This document shows, in pieces, positions 47,984-56,277 of a DNA stretch of 64,000 bases (the first letter of the stretch is position 1; the number at the start of each line of letters is the position of its first letter). The translations under genes were made by a program, and so were the position numbers. Where the stretch lies: assembly GCF_000269985.1 (NCBI RefSeq), contig NC_016109.1:372001-436000 (forward strand), read 5' to 3'. Source of the DNA: Kitasatospora setae KM-6054 (GTDB lineage Bacteria; Actinomycetota; Actinomycetes; Streptomycetales; Streptomycetaceae). Below the pieces are notes generated by a model. The model saw nothing but the letters and a program-made list of their open reading frames with translations, did no database searches and was not told where the DNA came from.

Positions 47984-50900
47984 CCGGCGCGGCCCCCGAC
48001 CCGGAACGCGACGCCGTCCGCCGGCTGGCGGCGCTGCTCGCCGCCCTCCCCGCCCTCGCGGGCGAGGACGGGCCGGCCCCGACCGGACGCGAACTCGCCG
48101 ACCTGCTCTGGCTGCGCGCCCGACTGGGCGGGACGGAACCGCACCCTCTCGAACCCGACGTACCGTCCACCACCCTGCCGGATCGGCCGGTCGCCCCGCC
48201 GGACCCCTCCCCCGAGCCGCACCGCCCGCCCGCCGCGCCCGAGGCCCCCGCCACCGGGCGCCGCCCGCTCCACCTGCCCGGCCCGGCCCCCGCCGCACCC
48301 CCGGCGGACGGCCCGCGGGCCGCCGCGCCGATCCGGGTCGGCACCGCCCGCGCCCTCCCGCGCCGCCGCGAACTCGTCCGCGCGCTGCGCCCGTTGAAGC
48401 GCGGCGTGCCGTCCAGCGACCGCACCGTGCTGGACGAGGACGCCACCGCCGAGCGGCTCGCCCGCGACCCGCGCTGGTGGCCGGTGCTGGTGCCCGCCGT
48501 CGACCGCTGGCTCGGCGTCCGGCTGGTGGTCGACGCGCACGGCGACAGCGCGGCGCTCTGGGAACCGCTGGCCCGCGAACTGCTCGCCGTGCTGGCCGAG
48601 TCGGGCATCTTCCGGGACGTCCGGCTGCACCACCTGACCGGCCTCGAACCCGGCTCCCGCCCCGGCCCCGGCTCCGGCACCGGCCCCGTCCTCCCGGACG
48701 AGGACAGCGCCGCGCGGCCGCCCGGGCGCACCGCCACCCTGCTGCTCACCGACGGCGTGCACCCGGGCTGGGCCGGGCCGCGGCTGCGCGCCGCGCTGCG
48801 CCGCTGGGCGCTGGCCGGGCCGACCGCCGTCCTGCACACGCTGCCCGAACACCTGTGGTCGCAGACCGCGTTGGCCCCCGAACCGGGCCGCTTCCGCACC
48901 GCCCACCGGGCCGATCCGCGCCCGCGCTTCACCCCGTACGGGCTCGTCCCGCCCCCGCAGCCGCCCGGCACCCTGGCCGTTCCGGTGCTGGGCCTCACCC
49001 CCGAGTGGCTCGCCCCCTGGGCCCGGGCCACCGCCGGAGCGCACGCCTACGACGCGCCCGCCGTGCTGCTCGCGCCCGGGCAATCCGCCGGCAGCGCACC
49101 ACCTCCCGCGCAGTTCCCGCCGCCCACCGGCGACTTCGACTCCTTCCTGGCCCAGGCCCAGCCCCGGGTCTTCCGGCTGGCCGCGCTGCTCGCCGCCGTC
49201 GACCAGCTCAGCCTGGGCGTGATGCGGCTGGTGCAGTCCGCGCTGCTGCCCGACAGCCCGCCCGCCGACCTCGCCGAGATCGTCTTCAGCGGCATCCTGC
49301 GCATCGGGGAGAGCGCCCCCGGAGCCGAACCCCTCGGCCGCGCCTACGAGTTCGCCCCCGGCGTCCGGCAGCGCCTGCGCGCCACGCTGCGCCGCGACGA
49401 GGCCGAGCAGGTCGTCGCCACCCTCTCCGCCCACCTCGCCACCCGCAGCACCGCCCTGGCCGACCGCTTCACCGCCCTCGTCCCCGACCCGGCCGGCCCG
49501 CTCCCCCTCCCCGGCGCCGCCGCCTGGGCCCACGCCGCCGCCCCGGGCCCGGCCACCGGGCCCGGCCGGCGCTTCTTCCTCGCCCTCACCGGCGTCGCCG
49601 TCCCCGGCCCCGACGAACCCGACGCGGCGGCGCTGGCGGTGGGCGCCGAGCTGGTCGCCGAGGCGTTCGAGCGGCTCGGCTACCGGCCGACCGGCATCGA
49701 CAGCCGACGCGGCACCGTCGAGGCGGTGCACGGCTGGGCCGAGGACGCCCGGCTGGGCTCCGACGACCTGGTGGCGGTCTACCTGGCGGGCCAGGTGATG
49801 GCCGGCTTCGGCCAGCAGGTCGAACTCCTGCTCCGCGAAAGCTTGTTGATCGTCGACCGACTGACCCTGGAGGAGTTCGGCCGCACCTTCGGCCGCCTCG
49901 GCCGGCTGCTGCTGATCGTCGACCAGCAGCCGCTGCGCACCCCGCCCTCCCTCCCGGTCCACACCCGCCCGTCCCTCACCCTGCTCACCCGCGGCGACGT
50001 CCCCGGCCTCGACTTCCCCCTCCTCCTCGCCGACCGGGTCCAGCAGGTCGCCGCCGGCGCCGACCCGTCCCGACTGCTGGAGTTCACCCGCCTCGCCCCG
50101 CCCGCGACCGCGTCGGCGCTGCGGCCGTTCCTCGTCCCGGAGGGCCGGCCCGGGACCCACCCGGGCCCCGAAGGGCCCTACCTGCTGGACCAGTTGGCCG
50201 CCTGGGTGAACGCGGAGCAGCCGGATCCCGCCCACCGGGAGCTGCGGGCCGTCCGGGCCGGGCAGTTGGACCTGTTCCTCGGCGTCCTGCGGCTGCTGTC
50301 CCGCCGCGTCCGGCAGAGCGTGCTGAACGTCGCCGCCGTGGGCCTCGACGGGGTGCGGCCGGTCATCGACGACTTGACCACACGGCCGACCCGCCGCGAA
50401 CGGACCCTCCTGGTGCTGCTGTTCGACCCGATGGCACCGCCGGACCGCGCCAGGCTCTCCGCTCTGCTCCGCACTCTGCACGCGCTCACCGGCCCACCGG
50501 TCTTCCTGCTGCTGGTCAACTCCTTCACCGTGCCCCCCGCCGAACAGCTCCGGCTGGAACTGGCCGAGCAGCTGGTCCTGCTGGACCTCGCCCGGATCCA
50601 GGACCTCGCCGACATCTCACCGGGGCACGCCACCCGCGAGTACCACCGCCTGCTGGCGGCTACCCCGGTCTCCGGCAGCCCCGCCTGGCAGGCCGCGCTG
50701 ATCCGGCTGTACGAGCGGGCCGCCACCCCGTACCCGGCCCGGCTCGACCGCGTGCAGGCCGCACTGACCACCGTCCCCGGCGCGGCCGACGCGGTGCTCG
50801 ACCTCTCGGACCTGATCCGCGCCGATCCGTTCGAACTGGTGGAGCAGGTCTACGCGGTCCTGCTCGCGCTGGCCGACCGGGAGCCGGCCCCCGGCCTCCA

Positions 50901-51666
50901 CGCGGTCGTCGACCGGGGGGAGTTGGACATGCTCGACCGGAAGGACCGGGTCACCGTCCACGACTGGATCGACAACGGCCTGGTCGAGGTCAGCGGCGGC
51001 CCTGCCCGGGCACTCGAAGTCGCCTTGCTCCTGGGGCTTCCGGTCGTCTCCACCGAACCGACCCGCGTGCCCAACTCCGGGCTCACCTACCTCGTCGTCA
51101 CCCCCGCGGACGATCGTTCCGTACAACTGCTCGCCCTCCGCAACCCGCTCCACGGCAAGTACGACGCCGCCCACTACACCGGTCTCGCGCTGCACATCTG
51201 GCGCTGCCCGGTCCCGACCTGCACCCGGTACCTGCCCCGCTTCGACGCCCCGCCCCCGCTGCCCAGCCTCGACGGCGGCAGCGCCGTCTGCGCCGAACAC
51301 CGCGGCCCGCTGCTCGCCTCCGGCCCGCGTCCCGCCGTCGCGCACTTCAAGGCCGTCGCCGACGACGACCGGTTCCGCACGGGCCAGTACGCCGTCGAGG
51401 AGGGCACCAGCGTCACCCTGGACAACCTCTCCGCCACCGCCTACAGCGTCCCGCTGACCGTCTCCTTCCGGGACGGCGCCGTCACCGTCCAGGCCGGCGA
51501 CATCGGCGCGTCCTACCGCCCGCCCGGCTCGGAGTCGACACGCTGGCAGGACCTGATCCCGGACGCCCCGCTCCGCTGCCCGCCCGGCACCCGGATCACC
51601 GTCGCCCCGAACACCGTCCTGGTCCGCACCGGCGCCCCCGCTCCCGGCGAACTCCCTTCCCCCTGA
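47980..51666 (+). CDS. SAV_2336-like giant protein with degenerate vWA-like and caspase-like regions
   Basis: 1228 residues from GTG 47980 (GTGA overlap with MoxR). Residues about 5-45 form a helical N-terminal domain (ERDAVRRLAALLAALPALAG), then a Pro-rich linker. The segment from about 180 (RLVVDAHGDSAALWEPLARE) looks like a vWA fold whose metal motif DxSxS has become DAHGDS. At about 530-660 a caspase-like fold follows (RRFFLALTGVAVPGPDE; DDLVAVYLAGQV; RLLLIVDQQPL): the catalytic His position is Gln605 and the Cys position Gln650, so it should be inactive. A later enzyme-like part (VLNVAAVGLDGVRPVIDDL) is unassigned. The C-terminus carries C1076, C1081, C1104 and H1107 (a zinc-ribbon candidate) and a beta-rich tail. 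Probable scaffold or sensor of the operon. Confidence 0.7.
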   Translation: MTGAAPDPERDAVRRLAALLAALPALAGEDGPAPTGRELADLLWLRARLGGTEPHPLEPDVPSTTLPDRPVAPPDPSPEPHRPPAAPEAPATGRRPLHLPGPAPAAPPADGPRAAAPIRVGTARALPRRRELVRALRPLKRGVPSSDRTVLDEDATAERLARDPRWWPVLVPAVDRWLGVRLVVDAHGDSAALWEPLARELLAVLAESGIFRDVRLHHLTGLEPGSRPGPGSGTGPVLPDEDSAARPPGRTATLLLTDGVHPGWAGPRLRAALRRWALAGPTAVLHTLPEHLWSQTALAPEPGRFRTAHRADPRPRFTPYGLVPPPQPPGTLAVPVLGLTPEWLAPWARATAGAHAYDAPAVLLAPGQSAGSAPPPAQFPPPTGDFDSFLAQAQPRVFRLAALLAAVDQLSLGVMRLVQSALLPDSPPADLAEIVFSGILRIGESAPGAEPLGRAYEFAPGVRQRLRATLRRDEAEQVVATLSAHLATRSTALADRFTALVPDPAGPLPLPGAAAWAHAAAPGPATGPGRRFFLALTGVAVPGPDEPDAAALAVGAELVAEAFERLGYRPTGIDSRRGTVEAVHGWAEDARLGSDDLVAVYLAGQVMAGFGQQVELLLRESLLIVDRLTLEEFGRTFGRLGRLLLIVDQQPLRTPPSLPVHTRPSLTLLTRGDVPGLDFPLLLADRVQQVAAGADPSRLLEFTRLAPPATASALRPFLVPEGRPGTHPGPEGPYLLDQLAAWVNAEQPDPAHRELRAVRAGQLDLFLGVLRLLSRRVRQSVLNVAAVGLDGVRPVIDDLTTRPTRRERTLLVLLFDPMAPPDRARLSALLRTLHALTGPPVFLLLVNSFTVPPAEQLRLELAEQLVLLDLARIQDLADISPGHATREYHRLLAATPVSGSPAWQAALIRLYERAATPYPARLDRVQAALTTVPGAADAVLDLSDLIRADPFELVEQVYAVLLALADREPAPGLHAVVDRGELDMLDRKDRVTVHDWIDNGLVEVSGGPARALEVALLLGLPVVSTEPTRVPNSGLTYLVVTPADDRSVQLLALRNPLHGKYDAAHYTGLALHIWRCPVPTCTRYLPRFDAPPPLPSLDGGSAVCAEHRGPLLASGPRPAVAHFKAVADDDRFRTGQYAVEEGTSVTLDNLSATAYSVPLTVSFRDGAVTVQAGDIGASYRPPGSESTRWQDLIPDAPLRCPPGTRITVAPNTVLVRTGAPAPGELPSP

Positions 51667-51717
51667 AGCGCCTTGGGCCCGCCGGGCCCTGTCGGAGCCG
51701 ACCCGTACGATCGCCGG

Positions 51718-52152
51718 GTGACGGACGACGAGATCATTGCGGCCTGCCTGCGGGTCGCCCGGGAGCGGCAGGCGCCGCCGCCCGCCCCGCCGGAGGCCGT
51801 GGCCGAGGCGGAGCGCGTCATCGGGTTCGCGTTCCCGGTGCTGCTGCGGCGGCTCTACACCGAGGTGTCCGACGGGGGCTTCGGCCCCGCCGACGGGGTC
51901 CCGCCGCTCGGCACCGGGTCGGGGCGGGAGCTGCTCACCGTGCCGTACGAGCACGGGCCGGATCCCACCGGGACGGTGCCGGCCGGCGTGGTGCCGCTCT
52001 ACGACCTGGGGTGCACGATGTGGTGGATGGTCGACTTCCGCGATCCGGACGGCGCGATGTGGTACAACGCGGAGGGCGACTGCCAGCCGGAGGGGATCAC
52101 CCTCGCCCAGTGGCTGGCCGGCGTGCTGGACGGGGAGCCGGGCCCGGCGTAG
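51718..52152 (+). CDS. SMI1/KNR4 (SUKH)-family protein
   Basis: 144 residues from GTG 51718, with TACGAT six bases upstream, so leaderless. The SUKH pattern is clear: PPAPPEAVAEAERVIGFAFP, VLLRRLYTEVSDGGFGPADG, then VPLYDLGCTMWWMVDFRDPD and the final helix ITLAQWLAGVLDG. Many SUKH proteins are immunity factors against polymorphic toxins; others are housekeeping. Its place 51 bp after the conflict operon and in the same island as the RHS toxin favours an immunity role, but it has its own promoter box. Confidence 0.82.
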   Translation: MTDDEIIAACLRVARERQAPPPAPPEAVAEAERVIGFAFPVLLRRLYTEVSDGGFGPADGVPPLGTGSGRELLTVPYEHGPDPTGTVPAGVVPLYDLGCTMWWMVDFRDPDGAMWYNAEGDCQPEGITLAQWLAGVLDGEPGPA

Positions 52153-52166
52153 CAGGCGGGCGATCC

Positions 52167-52182
52167 GGCAAAACCGTTTGCC
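52167..52182. promoter_or_regulatory. Small palindrome before the Eis-like gene
   Basis: GGCAAA-ACCG-TTTGCC, in a 62-bp gap, 32 bp before the GTG at 52215. Could be an operator or a short hairpin ending the SMI1/KNR4 transcript. Confidence 0.4.
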
Positions 52183-52214
52183 TCCGGGCGGGTTCACCGG
52201 CTGCGATGTGAGGC

Positions 52215-53519
52215 GTGATCACCGAGGTGCGCCCGCCGGGGCGGGACGAGATGCGCGCGTACTACCGGGTCCTGCCGTTCGCGAACGGACTGCCGCAGTG
52301 GGAGCCGACCGACGCCGCGTGGCACGGCGGGCCCGAACCGTGGCCGCCGCGGCGGCGGCCGGCCACGGACGAGCAGCTCGACGAATGGGCGCGGAAGGAC
52401 GTCGGGGGCGGGTTGTTCCACCCGGTCGCGGCGTTCGCCGACGGGGTGTGCGTGGGCGGCTCGGCGATGCTCTCGTACCGGGTGACGGTCCCGGGCGGCG
52501 GGACGGTCGGAATGGGCGGTGTCACGTCCACCGCGGTGGTCGCCACCCACCGGCGGCGCGGCCTGCTGCGGCGGATGATGCGGGCGATGTTCGACGCGGC
52601 GCTGGAGCGGGGCGAACTCCTGGCGATGCTCAGCGCGAGCGAGGGCGGCATCTACGGCCGGTTCGGGTTCTCCCCGGCCACCCACCGCACCCGCTGGGAA
52701 CTGGCCAGGCACCAGGGCGGGTTGCGGCCGGCCGCGCCCGACCCGGGCTCGCTGGAGCTGGTCGACGCGGCCGGGGCGCAGGCGGCCTGGCCGATCGTGC
52801 ACGCGCTGGTACGGGCCGGGCGGGCCGGGCGGGCCGGTGAGCTGACCCCGCTGCCGGGGCACTGGGAGCGGCTGTCCGACGAGCCGAACGGCACCGACGG
52901 GCCCCCGCGGCACCTCGTCCACCGCGACCGGCACGGCGCCGTGGACGGCGCGGCCCGCTTCCGGCTGCCGTGGTCGCCGACGGCGGCGCACGCGGGCACG
53001 CTGGTGGTCGAGGCGCTGGAGGCGGCGAACCCGGCGGCCTACCGGGCGCTGTGGGCGCTGCTGCTCGACTTCGACCTGACCAGGACGGTCGTGGCGCCCG
53101 GCCGCCCGCGCGACGAGCCGCTGCGCTGGATGCTGGCCGACCCCCGGGCGATGCGCGTCACCCGCCAGTCCGACAACCTGTGGGCCCGCCTCCTGGACGT
53201 GCCCGCCGCGCTGTCCCGGCGGGCGTACGGCGGGGCGGACGAGCTGGTGTTCGGCATCGATGACGACCTGATGTGCCCCGCGAACAACCGGACTTGGCTG
53301 CTGCGGACGGACGGCGTCGAGACCGTCTGCGTCGCCACCGACCGGGCGGCGGAGCTGACGCTGACCACTCCGGCGCTCGGCTCGCTCTACTTCGGCGGCG
53401 CCTCGGTGCACGACCTGGCGTACGCGGGCCGCGCCACCCCGCACACCGCGGACGCGCTCGCCCGGACGGCCCGGCTGTTCCGGACCGACACCGAACCGCA
53501 CAACTCCTTCGGCTTCTGA
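52215..53519 (+). CDS. Eis-like multidomain N-acetyltransferase
   Basis: 434 residues from GTG 52215. N-terminal GNAT domain with the acetyl-CoA loop VTSTAVVATHRRRGLLRRMM (V-x-x-x-x-R-R-x-G-L) and a second, partial GNAT-like half around 190-300. The C-terminal sterol-carrier-like domain (VFGIDDDLMCPANNRTWLLR; LTTPALGSLYFGGASVHDL) ends in the free carboxylate FGF, as in Eis enzymes, where the C-terminus acts as catalytic base. Likely acetylates amines, possibly aminoglycosides. A 14-bp hairpin follows the stop. Confidence 0.88.
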   Translation: MITEVRPPGRDEMRAYYRVLPFANGLPQWEPTDAAWHGGPEPWPPRRRPATDEQLDEWARKDVGGGLFHPVAAFADGVCVGGSAMLSYRVTVPGGGTVGMGGVTSTAVVATHRRRGLLRRMMRAMFDAALERGELLAMLSASEGGIYGRFGFSPATHRTRWELARHQGGLRPAAPDPGSLELVDAAGAQAAWPIVHALVRAGRAGRAGELTPLPGHWERLSDEPNGTDGPPRHLVHRDRHGAVDGAARFRLPWSPTAAHAGTLVVEALEAANPAAYRALWALLLDFDLTRTVVAPGRPRDEPLRWMLADPRAMRVTRQSDNLWARLLDVPAALSRRAYGGADELVFGIDDDLMCPANNRTWLLRTDGVETVCVATDRAAELTLTTPALGSLYFGGASVHDLAYAGRATPHTADALARTARLFRTDTEPHNSFGF

Positions 53520-53528
53520 GGCTCCTGG

Positions 53529-53560
53529 CCCGGTTCCCCGCCCGCAGGCGGGGAACCGGG
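53529..53560. terminator. Compact hairpin after the Eis-like gene
   Basis: Perfect 14-bp stem CCCGGTTCCCCGCC (53529-53542) and GGCGGGGAACCGGG (53547-53560) with the tetraloop CGCA, 9 bp after the stop codon. Its right end abuts the TAGCGT box of the next gene. Confidence 0.75.
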
Positions 53561-53574
53561 GTAGCGTCCTCGGC

Positions 53575-54336
53575 ATGGACATCTCCACCACCGTCGAGCG
53601 CGCCCGGCGCCTCGCGCAGTTGCACGCCGACCACAAGCCGCTCGTGCTGCCCACCGTCTGGGACGTCTGGTCCGCGCGGACGGCCGTCGCCGCCGGGTTC
53701 CCGGCGCTGACGGTCGGCAGCCACCCGCTGGCCGAGTCCCGGGGCGCCGCGGACAACGAGGGGCAGACCTTCGAGGAGGTGCTGGCCGCCGTCCGGCCGA
53801 TCATCGCGGCCGTCGACGTGCCCGTCTCGGTCGACCTGGAGGCCGGGTACGGGCAGTCGCCCGCCGACCTGATCGCCGGACTGGTCGGGGTCGGCGGCGT
53901 CGGCCTCAACGTCGAGGACACCGTCCACTCGGAGGGCGGCCGGCTGCGCGGCACCGAGGAGCACGCGCGGTACGTGGCGGGCCTGCGCGCGGCGGCGGAC
54001 GACGCGGGCGTCCCGGTCTGGATCAACGGCCGCACCGACCTGTTCCTGCGCGCGCCGGAGCCCGCCGCCGTCCTCGACGAGGCGGTCGAGCGGCTGCTCG
54101 CCCTGGAGCGGGCCGGCGCCGACAGCGTCTACCCGGTCCGGATCCAGGACGACGACGCCCTGCTCACGGCGGTGGTCGGCGCCGTCCGCGTCCCCGTCAA
54201 CTCCACCGCCCACCCGGTCCGGCACGACCTGGAGCGCTTCCGCCGCCTCGGCGTCGGCCGGATCACCAACGGCCCGCTGCTGCAACTCGCGGCGACGGAC
54301 GCGGTCAAGGGGCTGCTCGGCGCCTGGAAGTCCTGA
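53575..54336 (+). CDS. Isocitrate lyase / PEP phosphonomutase-family protein
   Basis: 253 residues from ATG 53575, leaderless (TAGCGT seven bases upstream). Barrel motifs of the superfamily: VLPTVWDVWSARTAVAAGFP, VPVSVDLEAGYGQSPADLIA (metal-binding Asp-x-Glu-x-Gly-Tyr) and VGLNVEDTVHSEGGRL, then WINGRTDLFLRA. The isocitrate-lyase KKCGH loop is missing, so it is closer to the oxaloacetate hydrolase or carboxyphosphonoenolpyruvate side. The reaction cannot be assigned. No phosphonate biosynthesis gene is nearby. Confidence 0.85.
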   Translation: MDISTTVERARRLAQLHADHKPLVLPTVWDVWSARTAVAAGFPALTVGSHPLAESRGAADNEGQTFEEVLAAVRPIIAAVDVPVSVDLEAGYGQSPADLIAGLVGVGGVGLNVEDTVHSEGGRLRGTEEHARYVAGLRAAADDAGVPVWINGRTDLFLRAPEPAAVLDEAVERLLALERAGADSVYPVRIQDDDALLTAVVGAVRVPVNSTAHPVRHDLERFRRLGVGRITNGPLLQLAATDAVKGLLGAWKS

Positions 54337-54392
54337 GGCCCCTGCCCGCCGGTCCGGGCCGCCGGTCCGGGCCGCCGTCCGCCGAAAAATAC

Positions 54393-54421
54393 AACAGCAC
54401 TTATACAAGCACTGTTACGAT
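54393..54421 (+). promoter_or_regulatory. Leaderless promoter with palindromic operator for the MarR-MFS pair
   Basis: AACAGCACTT (54393-54402) and AAGCACTGTT (54407-54416) form a near-palindrome (8 of 10 positions) around ATAC. TACGAT at 54416-54421 lies six bases before the ATG at 54428, so the mRNA is likely leaderless and the operator overlaps the promoter. The block is strikingly AT-rich for this genome. Confidence 0.65.
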
Positions 54422-54427
54422 GGCCGC

Positions 54428-54961
54428 ATGGCCTCGCAGCAGCCCGACCCCACTCGCCCCTCCGGCCCCACCGACCCCACCGACCCCACCGAGCAGAGCC
54501 TCTGGCGCCCGCTCCGCCTGCTCCAGGACGCGGTGGAGGCGGACATCGCCCGGCTGTACGCCGAAGCCCCCGTCGAGGGGCTCCGGTCGAGCTTCGTGAT
54601 GGAGCTGCTGCGGCTGCACGCCCGGGGGCCGATGACCATCGGCGAGCTCGCCGAGTCCGTGCATCGCACGCACTCGGCGCTCAGCCAGAAGGTCGCCGCG
54701 ATGCGGCGGGCCGGCTGGGTGGAGACCGTGCCGGGGGCGGACGCCCGGAGCAAGAAGGTCACGCTGACCGCGAAGGCGCGCGCGGTGGTCGCCCGGCTGG
54801 CCGCCGAGTGGGAGGCCACCGAGGCCGCGCTCGCCGAGCTGGAGGCCGAACTCCCGTACCCGCTCAGCCGGGTGGTCGCCGACATCGAGCAGGCGTTGGC
54901 CCGGCGGAGCTTCCACGATCGCCTCAGCGCGAAGCTCGCCGAGGACCCGCGGTGGCACTGA
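54428..54961 (+). CDS. MarR-family regulator coupled to an MFS pump
   Basis: 177 residues from ATG 54428. The N-terminus holds a Thr-Asp-Pro repeat (PTDPTDPTEQS) encoded by 9-bp tandem repeats. Winged helix at about 55-125: LARGPMTIGELAESVHRTHS as helix-turn-helix (LHARGPMTIGELAESV), wing PGADARSKKVTLTAKA. The long C-terminal helices carry the acidic AEWEATEAALAELEAELPYP. The MFS gene starts within its last codons, 10 bp before the end, so both products are co-translated. It probably represses its own operon at 54393-54416. Confidence 0.87.
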   Translation: MASQQPDPTRPSGPTDPTDPTEQSLWRPLRLLQDAVEADIARLYAEAPVEGLRSSFVMELLRLHARGPMTIGELAESVHRTHSALSQKVAAMRRAGWVETVPGADARSKKVTLTAKARAVVARLAAEWEATEAALAELEAELPYPLSRVVADIEQALARRSFHDRLSAKLAEDPRWH

Positions 54962-56277
54962 CCCGGCACCTGGTGCTGGACGTCTCGCCGTTGCGTGGAT
55001 CATCGGCGTTCCGCCGCTGGTGGCTCGGTACGGCGGTGTCCGGCCTGGGTGGCCAACTCGCTGTGGTGGCGGTGGTGTTCCAGGTCTGGGAGGGGACCGG
55101 CAGCACGGTGTGGACCGGTACGGTGGGCCTGGCCCAGGCGGTACCGCTGCTGGCGTTCGGACTGTTCGCGGGCGCGCTGGTCGACCGGTCGGACCGGCGG
55201 ACGGTGTACCTGCTGGCCACCGCCGGGCAGGCCGGGTGCGCGCTGCTGCTCGCCCTGCAGGCGGCGTTGCGGCCGCTGCCGCCGGCCGGGGTGGTCGCGC
55301 TGGTGGCGGGCCAGTCCGCGTGCGCCGCGTTCGCGGGCCCGGCCGCCCGGGCGTTCCTGCCCCGGCTGCTCCCGCCGGAACGGCTCGCGGCGGGGCTGGC
55401 CCTGCAACGCGTCGCGTTCCAGGGGTCGATGCTGCTCGGCCCGGCCCTGGGCGGCCTGCTGATCGCGTCGGCGGGCGTCGGCGGCTGCCACCTGCTCGAC
55501 GCGCTGAGCTTCGCCGCCGCCCTGTACGCCGCACTCCGCCTGCCGCGCCTGCGCCCGACCCCCGCCACTGCTCCGACCCCCGCCACCGCTCCGGGCGCCA
55601 ACCCGGACCCGGCACCGGCCGCCCGCCCCCTGCGGGACGTCCGCGAGGGGCTGGCCTTCCTGGCCCGGACACCCGCCGTACGGGCCGCGCTGCTCGCCGA
55701 CCTGGCGACCACCGTGCTGTCGATGCCGATCAGCCTCTTCCCGCTGGTCAACGCGGAGCGCTTCGGCGGCGGCCCGCGCACCCTCGGCCTGTTCCTGACC
55801 GCGATCGCCGCGGGCGGCCTCCTCGCCTCCGCCCTGTCCGGGACGTTCACCCGGCGGCCGAACCAGCCGCTGGTGATGCTCTGCGCCGCCGCGACCTGGG
55901 GCGGCGCGCTGGCGCTGTTCGGCCTGGCGTCCGGCGGGTGGCTCGGCCTGGCGCTGCTGGCCGTGGCCGGCGCGGCGGACACCGTGTCCGTGGTCGCCCG
56001 CGGCACGGTCGTCCAACTGCACACCCCGGACGGCCTGTTGGGCCGGGTCGGTGCGGCCGAGCAGATCGTCGGCACGGCCGGTCCCGACCTGGGCAACCTG
56101 CGCGGCGGCCTGGTCGCCGCCGCGACCTCCGGCACCACCGCCCTGGTCAGCGGCGGCCTGCTCTGCGTCGCCGCCGTCGCCGTGATCGGGGCCGGCACCC
56201 CCGCGCTGCGCCGCCCCCGCTCCCCGCACCGGGCCACCCGCTCCCCTGACCGCCCCGCCGGCCGTCCGTTCGCCTGA
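54952..56277 (+). CDS. MFS transporter (MFS_3 / macrolide-efflux type)
   Basis: 441 residues from GTG 54952, overlapping the MarR gene by 10 bp. About 12 membrane spans in two halves joined by a Pro/Ala/Thr-rich loop (PTPATAPTPATAPG, residues about 203-220). FRRWWLGTAVSGLGGQLAVV is helix 1, and the conserved loop FAGALVDRSDRRTVYLL follows helix 2. SLFPLVNAERFGGGPRTLGL and the ending helix pattern fit the enterobactin/macrolide exporter group. Likely exports a compound sensed by the MarR protein. The stop codon lies in a 29-bp tandem duplication. Confidence 0.88.
   Translation: MALTRHLVLDVSPLRGSSAFRRWWLGTAVSGLGGQLAVVAVVFQVWEGTGSTVWTGTVGLAQAVPLLAFGLFAGALVDRSDRRTVYLLATAGQAGCALLLALQAALRPLPPAGVVALVAGQSACAAFAGPAARAFLPRLLPPERLAAGLALQRVAFQGSMLLGPALGGLLIASAGVGGCHLLDALSFAAALYAALRLPRLRPTPATAPTPATAPGANPDPAPAARPLRDVREGLAFLARTPAVRAALLADLATTVLSMPISLFPLVNAERFGGGPRTLGLFLTAIAAGGLLASALSGTFTRRPNQPLVMLCAAATWGGALALFGLASGGWLGLALLAVAGAADTVSVVARGTVVQLHTPDGLLGRVGAAEQIVGTAGPDLGNLRGGLVAAATSGTTALVSGGLLCVAAVAVIGAGTPALRRPRSPHRATRSPDRPAGRPFA

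Noticed and set aside
53575..54336. Phosphonate biosynthesis (PEP mutase) cluster
   Set aside because: The gene lacks diagnostic PEP mutase residues that I can identify, and no decarboxylase or aminotransferase partner is present.
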